Source: Gloeopeniophorella convolvens
Taxonomy: Eukaryota > Basidiomycota > Agaricomycetes > Russulales
DNA: 64,000 nt
Assembly: GCA_022496205.1 (NCBI GenBank)
Contig: WTXD01000028.1
Coordinates: 1 to 64,000, forward strand
Direction: 5' to 3'
The position numbers were made by a program, and so were the translations under genes. Under the pieces are notes generated by a model. The model saw only the letters and a program-made list of their open reading frames with translations. It did no database searches and was not told where the DNA came from. This document shows positions 33,893 through 45,896 of this stretch, in pieces; position 1 is the stretch's first letter, and every line of letters begins with the position of its first letter.

Positions 33893-36072
33893 ATGTCGGC
33901 TCTGGATCTCCACCATGCCCTGCATTCACACGGGGAGCTCTCTCCTCCCTCGGGGAGTCGCGCGACCCACTCACGCCAGATGTCCTCGCTTTCTATGGCC
34001 ACGTTGACCACCACGTCCCACTCGCACCACCCTTCCGAACCATTGCTCCATAGCACCGCTTATCAAGAGATGCTCGCCCGACAGCCTCTGCACCCCGACG
34101 CGCCGCACGTTGCGTGGTCCCCAGACCTGCTTTTCGGCGGCGACCCCGTACCCCGGGCTGAGGAGAGGGGCTACTGGGAGATGAAGTTGCGGCGGCGGCT
34201 GCGGCGTTTGCGTCTGCTCAAGGGCGTGCTTCTGTCAATCATTGGTGGGCCTGTCAGTGGCTTACATGTCGGCATAACTTAGCGTTTCATGAATAGGTTC
34301 TTGGGCATCATATACCACGGTCCGCTATCTCATCGCGTATGTGACCTATTCCGAGAGTACGCGTCAATCAGTGGCGCTCGCCCTCGGCATCTCCTCCGTC
34401 CTCTCGTTCTTCGTTGCCGCGGCGCTCGCGCTGTCAATCCTGTTCCCGTCTCATGTCACCCACGACCATCCACGATTACGATCCCTGGGCAAGGCCCTAC
34501 GACATACTTCGCAATATCTGACCTCGTTCTTCCTCTTCGCACCCGCAGCCATCAATCTTGCGCTTGTCTTTGTTTGGAGAGACACTGGGTCCGACCTGAG
34601 CTTGCGTGGCCGGTGTCACTGGGACCTCGACGTCACCTGGGTCGGGGTAGGCGGGCAATGCGGTGCTCATTCACCTGTTTTCGGGGTCTGGCTCGCCGCT
34701 GCAGTATCCAGGCTGGTTTTGACCACCGGCTTTCTTGTGCGTGCAAGTTGGTCCGTTTGCTGCCTTTGCTAATCGCTTGGTTTTGCAGGTTGCGTATCAC
34801 ATATCTTGTCAAGCATACCGCGCTTCGCGTCGATCTACGAGGTATCGGCCCGAAGACGTTCAACAACTCGATACTACGGAAGTCACTCAGACCGCAGAAG
34901 GCGGTCCTTCGCGTCCTTCGCTCGTCCTTCGCCCTGTCTTCCAGCAGGATAGCTCCACCTCTACCGCACATCCGCGTTTCTTGCCTACTTCTCAGATGGC
35001 GGTCATACCCGAATTCAGCGAAGCCCAACGACAAGCACGCCATCAGACGGAACATGGCTATACTGTGTTTGGCTCTGAAGATGACTCTACGATCTCCGAG
35101 GAATCGGCATCTAGGTCCACGGAGACGGCCAGCAGTCAACCTAGGTCCCTCCGGCGCGTGAAGAGCTCGCGCGAGATGCAGACTGCAGAAGGCTCTTCAA
35201 GGCACGCTGCGCTTGCCAACGAGGCGGAAGAGGGGCAGCTCCAAGGCTTTGCAGACCGGTTCCGCGCGCTCGTCGACAGGGTTTCTCGTGAGCTCGAAGA
35301 CGGCATGAACGTCGAGCCACAGCCTGACCTCCGCACTCCGCCCTTGCACCACGTCCTGGACACGCACACGCCCTATATGTCGATCGACGAGTTCGGCCGC
35401 GAGGTCCCATCCGAGGAGCGGATCGCGGTGCTCGGCGGCGTCATCAAGCGCATGCCGACGATCGAGTCCGTCGGCTCGCGCGAGCTTACGAGCTTGCGCT
35501 CCGCCACGCTCGTCAGCAGCGGCGGCATTGCCACATCACCCGCGACGCCATCGCCGGGTTCTTCGCGCCCACCAACGCGCGCGACGATGATCTCCCTCAG
35601 CGACGCAGCGAGCGCAAGCCTAGCGAGCGCGAGCCAGCCGCCAAGCCGGAGCAACAGCCTCCAAAAGCCGCGGATGGCGTCCGAGCTCGGCGAGCTCGTG
35701 CGCGACAGCGCGGGCGCGCGCAGCGTCGTGCGCGGCTCGGGCCCGTCGTCGGCCTCCACGCGCGGGAGCAACGGCGAGGGCAGCTCCAGCGCGCCGCCGC
35801 GCAGCCGGAGCAACAGCCTCGGCCCGGGCGAGGTGCTCGCGCCCGTCACGGAACTCGGCGAGCTGGGCCGCGAGGGTTCGGCCGCGGCGATCAGGTGCGA
35901 CACGCCGGAGCAGGGCGCGAGCGAGATGGGCGAGCTGGTGGTGCGTGTGGAGGGGGCCCGCTCCGCGGCTAGCACGCCGTCGGCGTCGACGGCGTACTAC
36001 ACTGCTGGGACCCACTCCTCGGGCACCAGCAGTGGGGCCGGCGCAGCTGCGGGTGGTGCACCGTTGAGATGA
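33893..36072 (+). CDS. membrane protein with four N-terminal helices and long Ser-rich tail, 3 exons
   Basis: Start at 33893 (MSALDLHHALHSHGELSPPS); upstream codons in frame are not preceded by an ATG. Exon 1 ends at LKGVLLSIIG before gtgggc; exon 2 starts SWASYTTVRYLIAYVTYSE; exon 3 starts AYHISCQAYRASRR. Helices: VLLSIIGSWASYTTVRYLIA, ALGISSVLSFFVAAALALSI, LTSFFLFAPAAINLALVFVW, GVWLAAAVSRLVLTTGFLV. A GRCHWDLDVTWVGVGGQC loop precedes the last helix and may hold a disulfide. The tail of over 400 residues is Ser/Ala/Glu-rich and disordered. It has a repeated pair SRSNSL...(S/T)ELGEL at two places and a third SEMGEL near the end. Function unknown; the tail looks like a phosphorylated cytosolic region. 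Confidence 0.8.
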
Positions 36073-36683
36073 GAGGTCTTCTGGGACTCGGGTTTCGCTT
36101 TGGTTCGCTTGGTTATGTCTGCGGCATCTCACTCGTGTTGTACTCTAGCATCTCCGGCTGCACCCCTCCCTGCATCCCTTCTTCGTGCCTCTAGAGACTC
36201 TTGGAGCATCTTCGTACCCTACATACGGACGCGTCTGACGAAATTCCCTACGTTATCTCCTCTCCCCGTCTCGAGTCCTCTCGCTCACCCTCGGGTAGTG
36301 TTTACGGCCCGCATACCTTACATCCACCCTGATAGACGCGTTACCCGCATGCTTGCTCACCCATACTTTCGCACACGGAAGTCCTGCTTCACCTTTACCC
36401 TTCTACTTCGTGGCCTTCCGTACCACCTTTATATCCTTATTCCAGAATAGATTCGCCCAGAAGCCTGGCTTAGGCTGGTTCACCTCCGCGTTGCAGCACA
36501 GTTGAGATTTGGAGGCTCGAGGTTACCGCAGCAACGCTTCTCATCTACCAATGCGCCTGCTAGTTGTCTACAGGAAATGGGGTTAACGTTCTACTCGTGA
36601 CGATGCCGAATTATTCAGTTAAAGAGATATCCAGACCAACATACTATTTTGTTGATATAAATAGAAGTCAACGCAGAGGCTAT
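36073..36683. other. intergenic between convergent genes
   Basis: This holds the 3' flanks of the plus-strand membrane protein gene and the minus-strand F-box gene. No feature is recognised. Confidence 0.5.
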
Positions 36684-38767
36684 TCACCAGACATCGTATT
36701 CCGCGCTACTCCAGCTATGTAGTTCGGAGTCATCTGAAGCGGTCATTACGTAGTCTGACTCTCCCTCATATCCGTCCCAGTCGAAATTTGGAACGAGCGG
36801 GCCGAACGTATCCACCGCCTCCGAACTGATGATGCATTCGTTGATGCCGAGCACTTCGAGTGGGACCCTGCACCTCTTCCGCCGGAGGATCAGGTTCTTG
36901 ACCAAGTCGCCGACCCGAACTGCGGAGCCCGGGACGGTCGCCTCGAAACCGAGCGTGCTCAGGAGAAGGGACTTCAAGCAAGGAAAAGGAAGGCCTTCAA
37001 TCACGGGGATCTCCTGAGGTATTCCCGGATCTGTGGGTCTCTTCCCTTTTCCTAGACGAGATTGCCCGCGAGACTTGCCGGTCTTCGGCGGGACCATACT
37101 CTTGGGAGGGTTGATTGTTCGTAGCAGCGCACTGGCCGCTTCTCCCATGATCTCCAGGACGGAAACCTTGACACACCGCTGGAAGAGCTCGGCCCAGTTC
37201 GGGCGATTGGCCATGTCGTAGATGATCGTGGAGAGCGAGAGGAACCCGATATCTGCGATAGGCAGCGCCGCGCATATTTGCTGAGTGATGTCCGCCAGGA
37301 TGGCTTTCGACTCGAAGCGTGCGTCGAAGGTGAGGGATAGTTCACTGGAACCTCCCAGGAAGTCCTCGAACATGTCGGAAGGGTAGAAAGTCGACCTGGG
37401 AAGGGCGCTGCTGGCTTTGACATGGACCCTGCGCCTGAGAGGCGACACGATCTCGAGGCCGAAGCTCCTGAGTATGGCAGTCTCGGGTTCGCCGAAATGA
37501 GCTGCGACGCAAGAGACGACCTTGTTCCAGGACGCTGTTCCTGCGGAATCTTCGGAGATGCAGTTCAGGCGGATGCGCGTGGAAGAGGGCAACTTCATCG
37601 ACCCCAGGATATGCGCGACGCTGGTGCTTGATCCGACGAGACTGAGCACTTGGAGCATTGGAAGAGAGATAGGCTGGCATTGGTCCATGAACTGGGTAGA
37701 TACTCGACCCATGCAGTACTCGAGGATGAGGGTCTCCAAAGCGGGACAGCCGACGAGGATCGCGATGAGGTGGTCCAAGGGGCCGAACATGGAAACGTCC
37801 TGAGCGGTGAACCCATCCACGGGCAAGACGACCTCGAGGTGGGATAGAGGACATTGCGGAAAGGAGAGCCAGGGAATAGGAAGGTTATAGATCGAAAGCT
37901 TGCTTAACCTGGGCGCTTGCCCCCCAAAGAGTCGCAGGTCGGCTGGGAGACTAAAGGTTTCGGGGAGGAGTCCCTTCACCTGTAGTTCGAAGCGCTCCAA
38001 TGTCGGGGCTACGAGTGAGAGTAGCTTCTCTGCGCCTTCTCGACTTTGGCTCCCTCGTGAGGTCCGGAGGCACAATTGGCGCGTGTGGTGAAGGTGCTGA
38101 GAGATCAGGGAGAACGTCGCTGGAGTTGCCTCGCGGGAGGACTCGAAGTCCACAGGTGCACCCTGTACGCGGTTGAGCATCTCGTTGGTCCATCTCGTGT
38201 TCGGGTGAGATGGATCGATCCCGCCCCAGAGCGACGCGTTGCTAAGCGCGACGCGGCGCCATTGTCGACACACGTGTGTATCAACAATCCACCCTATCGC
38301 GCGTCTGTCGCGTTTAAAAGGGGGCTCTATGAGCGCATGATAGTGGAAGATGAGCGTGAGGAGCTCGGGAGGGAGAAGAGCGATGGGCACGAGAGTGTTG
38401 AGACGAGAACTCAGGAAGCTGACTCGCAGTCTTGCGGCGTCCAGCTTTTTTTGAACGACAGCATATATCTTGGATCGGATATCAGGCGTCCTTGGGACGC
38501 TGTTAAATAAAGGGTCCAGGCCAGGGAAAGCTCCAGCTGTTGAAAGCTCATGAGGCTCGCCGCTATGCAACACGCGGGGAATGAGTCCGCGTCTGATCAA
38601 TACGAGAATCCATAAACTCACATCTCCTCGCGAGTAAAATCCTCAATCCAGCGCTCCAGCGACGAGTCATAAGAACCTGCTACGACATTCTCTGATAGGC
38701 CAGGTTTAGTGTCGCGCTCGGGGGAAGCTTCGAGGGCTGTTGGGATCGATAGCTGCGGTGATGACAT
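36684..38767 (-). CDS. F-box-like/LRR protein, intact, 2 exons
   Basis: Probable substrate adaptor of an SCF ubiquitin ligase (inferred from the family). Exon 2 (36684-38562) is a long open frame; an upstream exon 1 (38622-38767) encodes MSSPQLSIPTALEASPERD and ends SSLERWIEDFTREEI. The 59-base intron (GTGAGT...GCATAG, 38563-38621) joins them in frame as EEI-GEPHEL, which reads better than starting inside the intron. A helical stretch (KLDAARLRVSFLSSRLNTL) precedes the F-box core LLPPELLTLIFHYHAL and the signature WIVDTHVCRQWRRVALSNAS. Leucine-rich repeats follow (LSKLSIYNLPI, LSHLEVVLPVDG, LETLILEYCMG, LQVLSLVGSS, LEVLGINECII). It ends with an acidic, Tyr/Ser-rich tail. About 675 residues. 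It is the best-preserved family member here. Confidence 0.85.
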
Positions 38768-40181
38768 TCTCGAGCGATGTCGATGAGAACTTGCAGATAA
38801 ATTCGGCAGCAGACGAGTCTGAGAGCGCTCGTGGTATTCTCACTGCTGGGATTTGGCTGTTTATGTGCCGTGCGGTTGCCCTGGTCGCGGTGCATGCTCA
38901 AAGCTCAGTAATTTAGCACTAGGCACGCATCGGGCCGACAGCGGGCCGCCGATTGCACTTCAATCAGCTTCAATCTAACCCAACACCGGCACCCACACCG
39001 GCGCTGTTCCACCAGGTTCCACCACGCTACCTCGCTTGCTACCGGACCCTGTGCTCTCGGCGCAAGCCACTTTGACTTAGCCAATTGGATGATTCTCAAG
39101 GAAGAGCCTGTTGGGTATGTGCCATGCCAGTGACCTACCCTACTATGCTGATGACATCTGGTACCCCGTTGACCGTGCCGTCACCGACAGCTGGAGCTAC
39201 GTGCTGCTCTTTGTCGTCCTCGGGTGCGTGCATGCCTGCACCCTGCCCTCACCGGCGAACTAACGGGACTTTGCGTGCTGCATGGGTGACGCACTTGCGT
39301 CGGAGCTCAGCATCCTCTCACGCACGCCACTGATTCTGCTTATGACGCTCGTGCGTGTCCCGCCGCTACCGCAGCATCTGCCTCCCTAGCGCCCCCACCT
39401 GTCCCTGTGCCACGCTCCGAGATGACTCCACGGCCCGCTGCATGCTCGATGCCGCCCCCGCCCGCGCGACCCGACTCTGCCTAGCCCGCCGCCAGAACAG
39501 GACCACAAGCTGAATCCGGAGCCAGAGTTGGAGCTGGAGCCTGCGTTGTCGGTGTGCGGGTGCGTCATCGCCACGGTGCCAGGCGCACATGCCCGTGCAC
39601 AAGGCGGCGGACACGAGCGAGGGCTGCGGGCTCGTTGTGCAAAAGGTGCAGAGCCGTGCGCTCCCCCTGGCCTCGCGTGCTGATATGCGCGGGCGCCAGA
39701 AGTTCCGCGATGCTCCATCTTGTTACCTTTTTCCGGGATGCCACGAGGCTACCCTTATAAGCCATTTTTATGTAAATCGTCGTGATTACGAGGAGCCATT
39801 TCGAATTTTGGGGACCTTGCCCCTTATATGGGAACAAAAGCACATATTTTGTTTTCGGCCTTTTGCTGATGTAAAGCTCTTCAGGTTCAATTCCGAGTGA
39901 TCCGGGGCCGAGAAACGGCCAACTCGAAATAAGGTCAAATTATCTGACAACGGCGGTCCCGGTTGGACTAACTACCGAACTTCCGGTCCCGGCCTGCTGG
40001 CCCGCGACCCTCTTGGGATGTTGACTTCCTGGACCCTAACCGGAACCCCCGGTGCCGGACTGCCAGACCCCCTTGGGGGAAACCGTACGCGATTCATATG
40101 GCGCCTCTGAGGATGGCATAAGTAATTAGGCCGTTCTTGGGCCCTTCTCAACGGCCCCACCCACTGCTTCTGTTCTGTACA
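38768..40181. other. intergenic; first part is F-box 5' flank shared with U blocks
   Basis: 38768-38900 resembles 59500-59640 and more briefly 51000-51055 (ctcgagcgatgtcgatgag against cccgagcgatgccgatgag, then agataaattcggcag, then gtggtattct and gtgcatgctcaaa). The remainder, 38900-40180, has only short chance frames. Confidence 0.5.
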
Positions 40182-42545
40182 ATGCGTGTACCCAGTGCGC
40201 GTGCAGAGACCGCCCCTGACCTCCCACGTTTTCCAGAAAAGCTCACGGGAGTCACTGACGGTGACGAGCTTCTCCTTGCCAGTCTCGGGTACAAGCAGGA
40301 GCTCCGACGCGAGTTCACGCCCTGGGAGTTATTCGGATTAGGATTTAGTATCATTGAGTTGTTCCCTTCTATAGCGTAAGTCTCGCTGCTGTTCCTCAAC
40401 CGCCTCTTAATTACTCCCGGATATCGTGACTCGTAGCTCCGTTCTTGCATACGCTGTCCCGAATGGCGGGCCTTTCGCAGTTGTCTGGGGGGTAAGATCG
40501 CGACTGGCTCTGGCACATGCGCATACATATTATTCACCGGTACCGATAGTGGGCCATAAGCAGTTTCTTCTTGCTCGCGGTGGGTTTGGCGATAGCAGAG
40601 TTAGGATCCGCTGCCCCAACATCCGGTGGATTGTACTATTGGACGCACAAGTTCTCGTCTCCTCGTTATAAGAACGTGTTGTCCTGGGTCGTTGGCTGTC
40701 AGCATATATCACTTGCGTTGCCCGAGTGTACTGACTAACTCTACAGACTCGAACACCATTGGTCTCATCGCCGGGGTTGCTGGGGTAGACTGGGGATTCT
40801 CTCAGCAGGTGATGGCAGCAGCAAGCATCGGATCAAATCTCTCATTCACACCAACGTCAGCTCAGACCTTGTATGCTTGGAGTTTGTTTTCGCTGTTATG
40901 ACTCGGAACTGACGATCATGGAATATATAGTGGGGTGTACGCCGCAATTCTGGTCACACACGGGCTCGTTTGCAGCGTAGCCGCGAAGTACATCGCGCGA
41001 TTACAAACCATATACGTCACTCTCAATACTCTGTAAGCCAGGCGTTGTTCATTGCGTTGACATATCTCAACTCTCTGTAGGTTGTGCTTTGCCATTATTA
41101 TCGGGGTACCTGCGGCTACTCCGAAGGAATTCAAAAATTCGGCCAAAGTAGTCTTCACCAGCTCAGGATTCCAGAACAGTGGGTCACCATGCACCGCTAT
41201 TGGCATACGTCTCCAACTAATCCATGACTGCAGTTTCTGGATGGCCAGATGGGTTTGCCTTCGTGCTTAGCTTTCTTGTACCTATCTGGACGCTCGGTAT
41301 GCGTGCCCTTCTAGCTCGAGTTCGCCATATTAAGTACTTCCTAGGTGGATATGATTCTCCAGTTCACATCAGCGAAGAAGCATCGAACGCGAGCTTCGCT
41401 GTCCCATGGGCTATCATGAGCGCCACAGTCGCTGGTTTAGTTGTCGGCTGGGGTGGGGATGATAGCTTGCGCGCATTGCTTCCTAAACTGACCGGCCTCG
41501 TAGGAATCAACATTGCCTTGGCGTTCAATATGGGAACAGATATGGAAGCTATCGCGGGCAGTGAATTCGGCCAGCCCATGGCCCAGGTATGTAGCATCAC
41601 CATTCTACACCGCATTTCAGCCCAAGTGCTCTCCCCAGATTCTGTTCAACAGTTTTGGGAAGAGAGGCGTTCTGGCTGTTTGGGGGGTTGTAATCGTCAC
41701 ACAGTCAGTCCGACGCTTACCTCTGCTCCTCTCCCCGTGGATCTTATGACATTCATAGATTCATGATCGGCATGAACCTCGTACGTTGCGCTCTGCACCA
41801 CGCCCGACAAACGTTTTCTTACTCAACCCGCAGCTCACAGTCAGTTCAAGGCAGATATTTGCCTTCAGGTCCGTCTCACCCCTTCCTCGAACCGAATGAT
41901 CCTCATCGTCCGCTGATCAGCCGTGACGGTGGACTCCCATTCTCGAGATTCCTCCGGCGCGTGAACAAACACACCCACACGCCCATACATGCCGTCTGGT
42001 TCTCTGCGTCCATCGCGCTTCTCTTCGGACTGCTTTCGTTCGCGGGGGCAGTAGCGATCAGTGCCATATTCTCGCTCGGCGTCGCCGGCCAGTATCTCGC
42101 GTTCCTGGTTCCGGTCTCCGCGCGCTGGCTCGGCAAGAACGACTTCAAGCCCGGGCGCTTCCATCTCGGCATCTTCGTGAGCGCCGTTTGTCGCCTTTAG
42201 CACACGCGCTCGATACCTGATAACGAGCAGAGCCTCCCCGTGGCTACGACAGCAGCGCTGTGGATGACCTTCATCCTCGTTGTGATCATGTTTCCCACGA
42301 GCCCGGGCCCGACCGCCAAGACGATGAACTACACGGTCGTCGTGTGGGGCGGAGTTATCATCCTCTCGCTCGTCTACTTTTACTTCCCCAAATACGGCGG
42401 GGTGTACTGGTTTACTGGGCCCGTGTCGACGCTCGAGGACAGCGACAGTTCCCGAGGCGATGTTACCATTGAAGAGAAGGGCTTGGCGGTCGGGAAGGTG
42501 TACCAGCAGGAGCTACAGGTTGAAGTTAGTGGCAACCGATCGTAA
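40182..42545 (+). CDS. APC-family amino acid / GABA permease (Uga4-like), about 14 exons
   Basis: Plasma or vacuolar membrane transporter of amino acids or GABA (family inference). Exon 1: MRVPSARAETAPDLPRFPEK with LLASLGYKQELRREFTPWEL and FGLGFSIIELFPSIA, the canonical start of fungal GABA permeases. Then SVLAYAVPNGGPFAVVWGW, FFLLAVGLAIAELGSAAPTS, GGLYYWTHKFSSPRYKNVLS, SNTIGLIAGVAGVDWGFSQQ, GVYAAILVTHGLVCSVAAKY, LCFAIIIGVPAATPKEF, SGWPDGFAFVLSFLVPIWTL, GYDSPVHISEEASNASFAVP, NIALAFNMGTDMEAI, GQPMAQILFNSFGKRGVLAV, FMIGMNL, LTVSSRQIFAFSRDGGLPFS, TPIHAVWFSASIALLFGLLS, PVATTAALWMTFILVVIMFP and YFPKYGGVYWFTGP. The 51-base intron 41453-41503 has no stop and keeps frame, so a naive ORF includes it wrongly. 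No defects seen. Confidence 0.9.
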
Positions 42546-42899
42546 CTGTCGCTAATTCGTATAGATACAGTCATTGGAGGACCAGGAGCCATGCTACAAG
42601 ACCGGTGTACTGTACGCGAGATGATACAGTTAGGGTACGAACGAAAAGTTCAAATGAGAGGCAAGGCGATGTGAATATGAAGGTTGTCAGATTGTGACCA
42701 CCGACAGAAGATCGGCAGGTGTCAGTATCTTATCGTGGCCGCATGGGCCAAAGCCACGACCGAGAAGGTGCATCGCATGCATACAGTATAGGAGGTGTAT
42801 ACGGCCCGTGCAGGGTAAAGCAACTCTGATCATGCCCGATAGAGGCCCGGTGAGTAATAGTAGTTCCTCCGAAATACGATGACAATGTCCAGTGAGATA
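42546..42899. other. 3' flank of the permease gene, nothing recognised
   Basis: Short noncoding stretch leading into an F-box fragment on the other strand. Confidence 0.5.
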
Positions 42900-43400
42900 G
42901 TCTCAGATCTATTGATATTTAGAGAGGTCCTAGAGCATTTACCGTCACAATGGAACTTTGAATACGCCCCTCTGAATCCCATCGTTTTGCACCTCTAAGA
43001 CCCTTTCCAGGTGGTACCTCCCGAACCGCGGATATACATGCACCCAGAACACCCAATACACCTACGCGAGTTTCGACTATCCACCCCAATCCGCACTCAT
43101 TGGACTGGACTGGAGGCTCTGCGGTGCCTGGCAGTAGAAATGCGAGCGAGGAGTTCGGGAGGGAAACAGGTGATGAGCGCGACAATTTCGAGCTTGTGCT
43201 TCATACTGAGGCCAGTGAGGTCAGTGAGCGACTGTGAGCGATCGCCGCTGGTTCTGGCGCTGTAACTCCGTTCATAATTCAAGAAGCGCCGCAGTGTGTC
43301 GGAGTCTGGGCTGAAATTCGAATTGAGACCTTCGGCAGCTAGCTCGGTAGGGATCCAAGTCTCTACCACCAGAGCCGCATCATGCAGCTACTGCTACTTG
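42900..43400 (-). pseudogene. F-box protein N-terminal fragment
   Basis: The minus strand from 43369 reads FSPDSDTLRRFLNYERSYS and then MKHKLEIVALITCFPPELLA, which matches the start of the gene at 60436-62112 (MEHKLEIVAPITHLPPELLA). A shifted frame continues CGLGWIVETRV, the remnant of CRLGWIVDTHV, and then decays. No LRR part follows. It abuts the left edge of duplicated arm A. It also shows what the family's N-terminus looked like before the F-box, useful for judging the start of the 60.4 kb gene. Confidence 0.7.
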
Positions 43401-43574
43401 CAGCACTCGCATTTGTATTCTCAGCAACAACCATATGCGCGCCGCATCGGAAGGAGAGGAAGGGGTGGTGTAAGCCAAGAGGTAAATCCCGCAAGTTAAA
43501 TTATGATTCCCTTGTACGGAGGGAAGGAGACCGTTGCGATCAAGTCACGGTGCTACACACGCCTTTTTGGCACT

Positions 43575-43960
43575 CTGCAGCACGTGTATGTTGGACTTGT
43601 ACGTTCTTGACTACTTCGTATTCGTTTCGTGGCACGCAGTCTTAGTCTTTCGTTTCGTGTTGACTTTACGACCCGGGCCGGCGGCCCGGGGTTTCGACTT
43701 GTGCTTTCGCGCACTGAGCTCGCACCGCGAGTCTCGTATCTTTATTCCCGATGGACCAGTCCGGTTGGTACTGTACAGTTGAGTCCGCGGGGGGTCAAAC
43801 CACCCTCCCGAAAATTTACATCCCTCAGTTCCGTGTCGTTAGAGCGCGCGAGGGCTGAGACGGCGAATCTCTTCTATTAGAATCGCCCGCGCGCCCCGAG
43901 AAATACCCCATATTTATTCTACAGTCTATGCCGATAAGGCTCTCTCTCCGGGGATTACAA
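43575..43960. mobile_element. unclassified insertion in arm A, about 0.38 kb
   Basis: Arm B (51165-51215) and arm C (23470-23530, reverse) run directly from cagcac(c/g)t to the following ggctttcttccc-type sequence, while arm A has about 380 extra bases between gcagcacgt and gctctctctcc. The insert contains a perfect GC palindrome, CCCGGGCCGGCGGCCCGGG, near 43672. I see no ORF of a transposase, no poly(A) end and no clear terminal repeat. Edges are approximate. Confidence 0.4.
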
Positions 43961-44275
43961 GGGACATGGTGGTGCGGCGCTCAGAGTGCCCCCAAGTTTG
44001 CATGAATGAGCTAGGGCGAGCACTAGACTGCGCTTGCGTACGCCGATTCACGCCTATGGATCGGCACGGGTTGACACCTCAGCGCGGACGATACGGTGCG
44101 TCACATAGAAGGGTCTGATAGAACGGATGTGGTTTGCAGGTCCCGATAAGATAAATACTGTCGTGGACTGTCGCTACGGGTCGCTTGTAAGTTGTCACAT
44201 GCATGCGCCTCCCAGTTAAACTATGTCTGTACCAACATTCGTCAAGCCTTGGTGCACATGCAAGGATTGGAGGAA

Positions 44276-45896
44276 CTAACTGATGAACTGGGGAGCTCGC
44301 TTCGTCTCACCAGCGCCACTTACCGACTCAGCCTTGATTTCCCTATCTTCGCTCGTCGTCGTCCCCATGTCATTGAGAACAATGCCCTCGGCCCGCGGGC
44401 TGATGGAATTGGGGCCGAACCCTCGCGATCCGATGATCACGGCCCCCGACGACGACGATATATCACGGATGGAAATGCGATTGTTGAATGAGACAAGGAG
44501 GGTGTTGGAGTACCTGCCCGCGTCGTTGGCAAAAGTGACAACGATTAAAGAGAGAAGGGGCGCTTACAGCTTTCCAAGGACTGCCGTTCTATGCCGTGCC
44601 ATAATCAACAAATATCTATGCGAGCAGAGTGACGAAACCTACGGGAATCCGAACCAGCTCTTATCCCGGGCAGTGGTCAGCTCATATTTGGAGCGCAATA
44701 TGTTTGAGACCGACGTACCGGAAATGCAGTCACTACGACCACTGCTGCGATACCGACAATAGCTGCGAACAAATAAGGAAGCGCGCAAAATACTGAGGCA
44801 TCGGAGCGACTTACTGGTCAACACATTCGTTTCGATCACCAATCTGATTACCTTCGCCATGGCATGATCGCTGAGCAGATTCTCAGATATTGTACGCTGT
44901 GTCAGCTATGACCCAGCAGAGTATTTTCAGCCCGTGCGGAAAATAAGGGAGGGGGTGTAGCATACGTAGTAGACCATAGATGTTGCGATCAGAAAGTCAC
45001 ACACAGCATTGCCGATGAGCCAAATCTGTGAGTTGGTGAGGTTGATCGACCGCTTGAATAGATGCAGACAAGATCAGCATACCATAGCCGCAATCTTCAG
45101 CACTCTTCCGGCGGCGAACCTGCTGCGTACAGCCGTCTGGGTGTGTGAGCTAAGTCATGGGTAGTACAAGTCGAATTAACATTACCTCAATACCACCAGT
45201 GAGTGCACCCCCTCCACCCACGATAGAGAACTGCACACGGATGTCAATGACGGCGTCTAGACAAGGGGTATTTCCATGTGCTTACCAGACATATTACAGC
45301 GCACAACCGCCAGGCATTCTTCCTCCCACTCATCACCCAGATGCGGTACGAGAAGAAGAATTGGACTGTCATGGAGATGATGGCACCGATAATGGGTGTG
45401 TTGTATGGAGACGTATGGGGATTCACTAGGTGGTTCAAGTTTCCGAACCCCTCCACGAACCAATAGTAGAGGTCTGCGCCGCTGAGAATCGTTTGCAGTG
45501 TCTCCATAAAGAAGATTCCGTAAACTGAAAATGATGGTGAGACAGGGGGCTGGAAGGATATATATGCTGGAGCCACACCTAGAAGCTTGATAGCTCTCCT
45601 GTCTTTCGGGAAGTTGTAGCTGTATACGTCTTATACTCCAGTAAGCGGCCATGAGAGCGGGAGTGTGTTTGAATGATAACTCACAGACTTGAACTACTAG
45701 CATTCCATACAAAGTCCAGTTCCAGACGGCCCCGAGGAGCTATTCATGATGTATGAGTAGTCGGAATCCTAGGGAAACAAGCATTCATACAGCTGGGGCT
45801 GCGCTGAAGCAAGGAGTCAGTTCTGGCGTACGCGAGGCGCAGAGCCAAGACTCACATCCCAATGACATCAGGGGGGACGCAAGTGTCGGCCGCCAT
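44276..45896 (-). pseudogene. subfamily II DUF6534 gene, arm A, probably decaying
   Basis: Exon 1 encodes MAADTCVPPDVIG; the 13-base exon 2 is at 45791-45803. The core exon (IFFMETLQTILSGADLYYW, SPYNTPIIGAIISMTVQFFF) and most others are intact and spliceable. Two defects stand out. The acceptor before the DKNWFACP exon is GG instead of AG (reads gcccGGGATAAG on the sense strand, near 44675), and that exon now encodes DKSWFGFP, losing the Cys. A CAG codon in the tail has become TAG (44276-44278), removing the last 30 or more residues found in arms B and C. It could still be expressed with intron retention, but damage is more likely. Confidence 0.65.

Noticed and set aside
34289..35161. 290-codon plus-strand open frame
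   Set aside because: It is the wrong frame of the exons of the 33893-36072 gene. The spliced frames give clear helices and a continuous tail.
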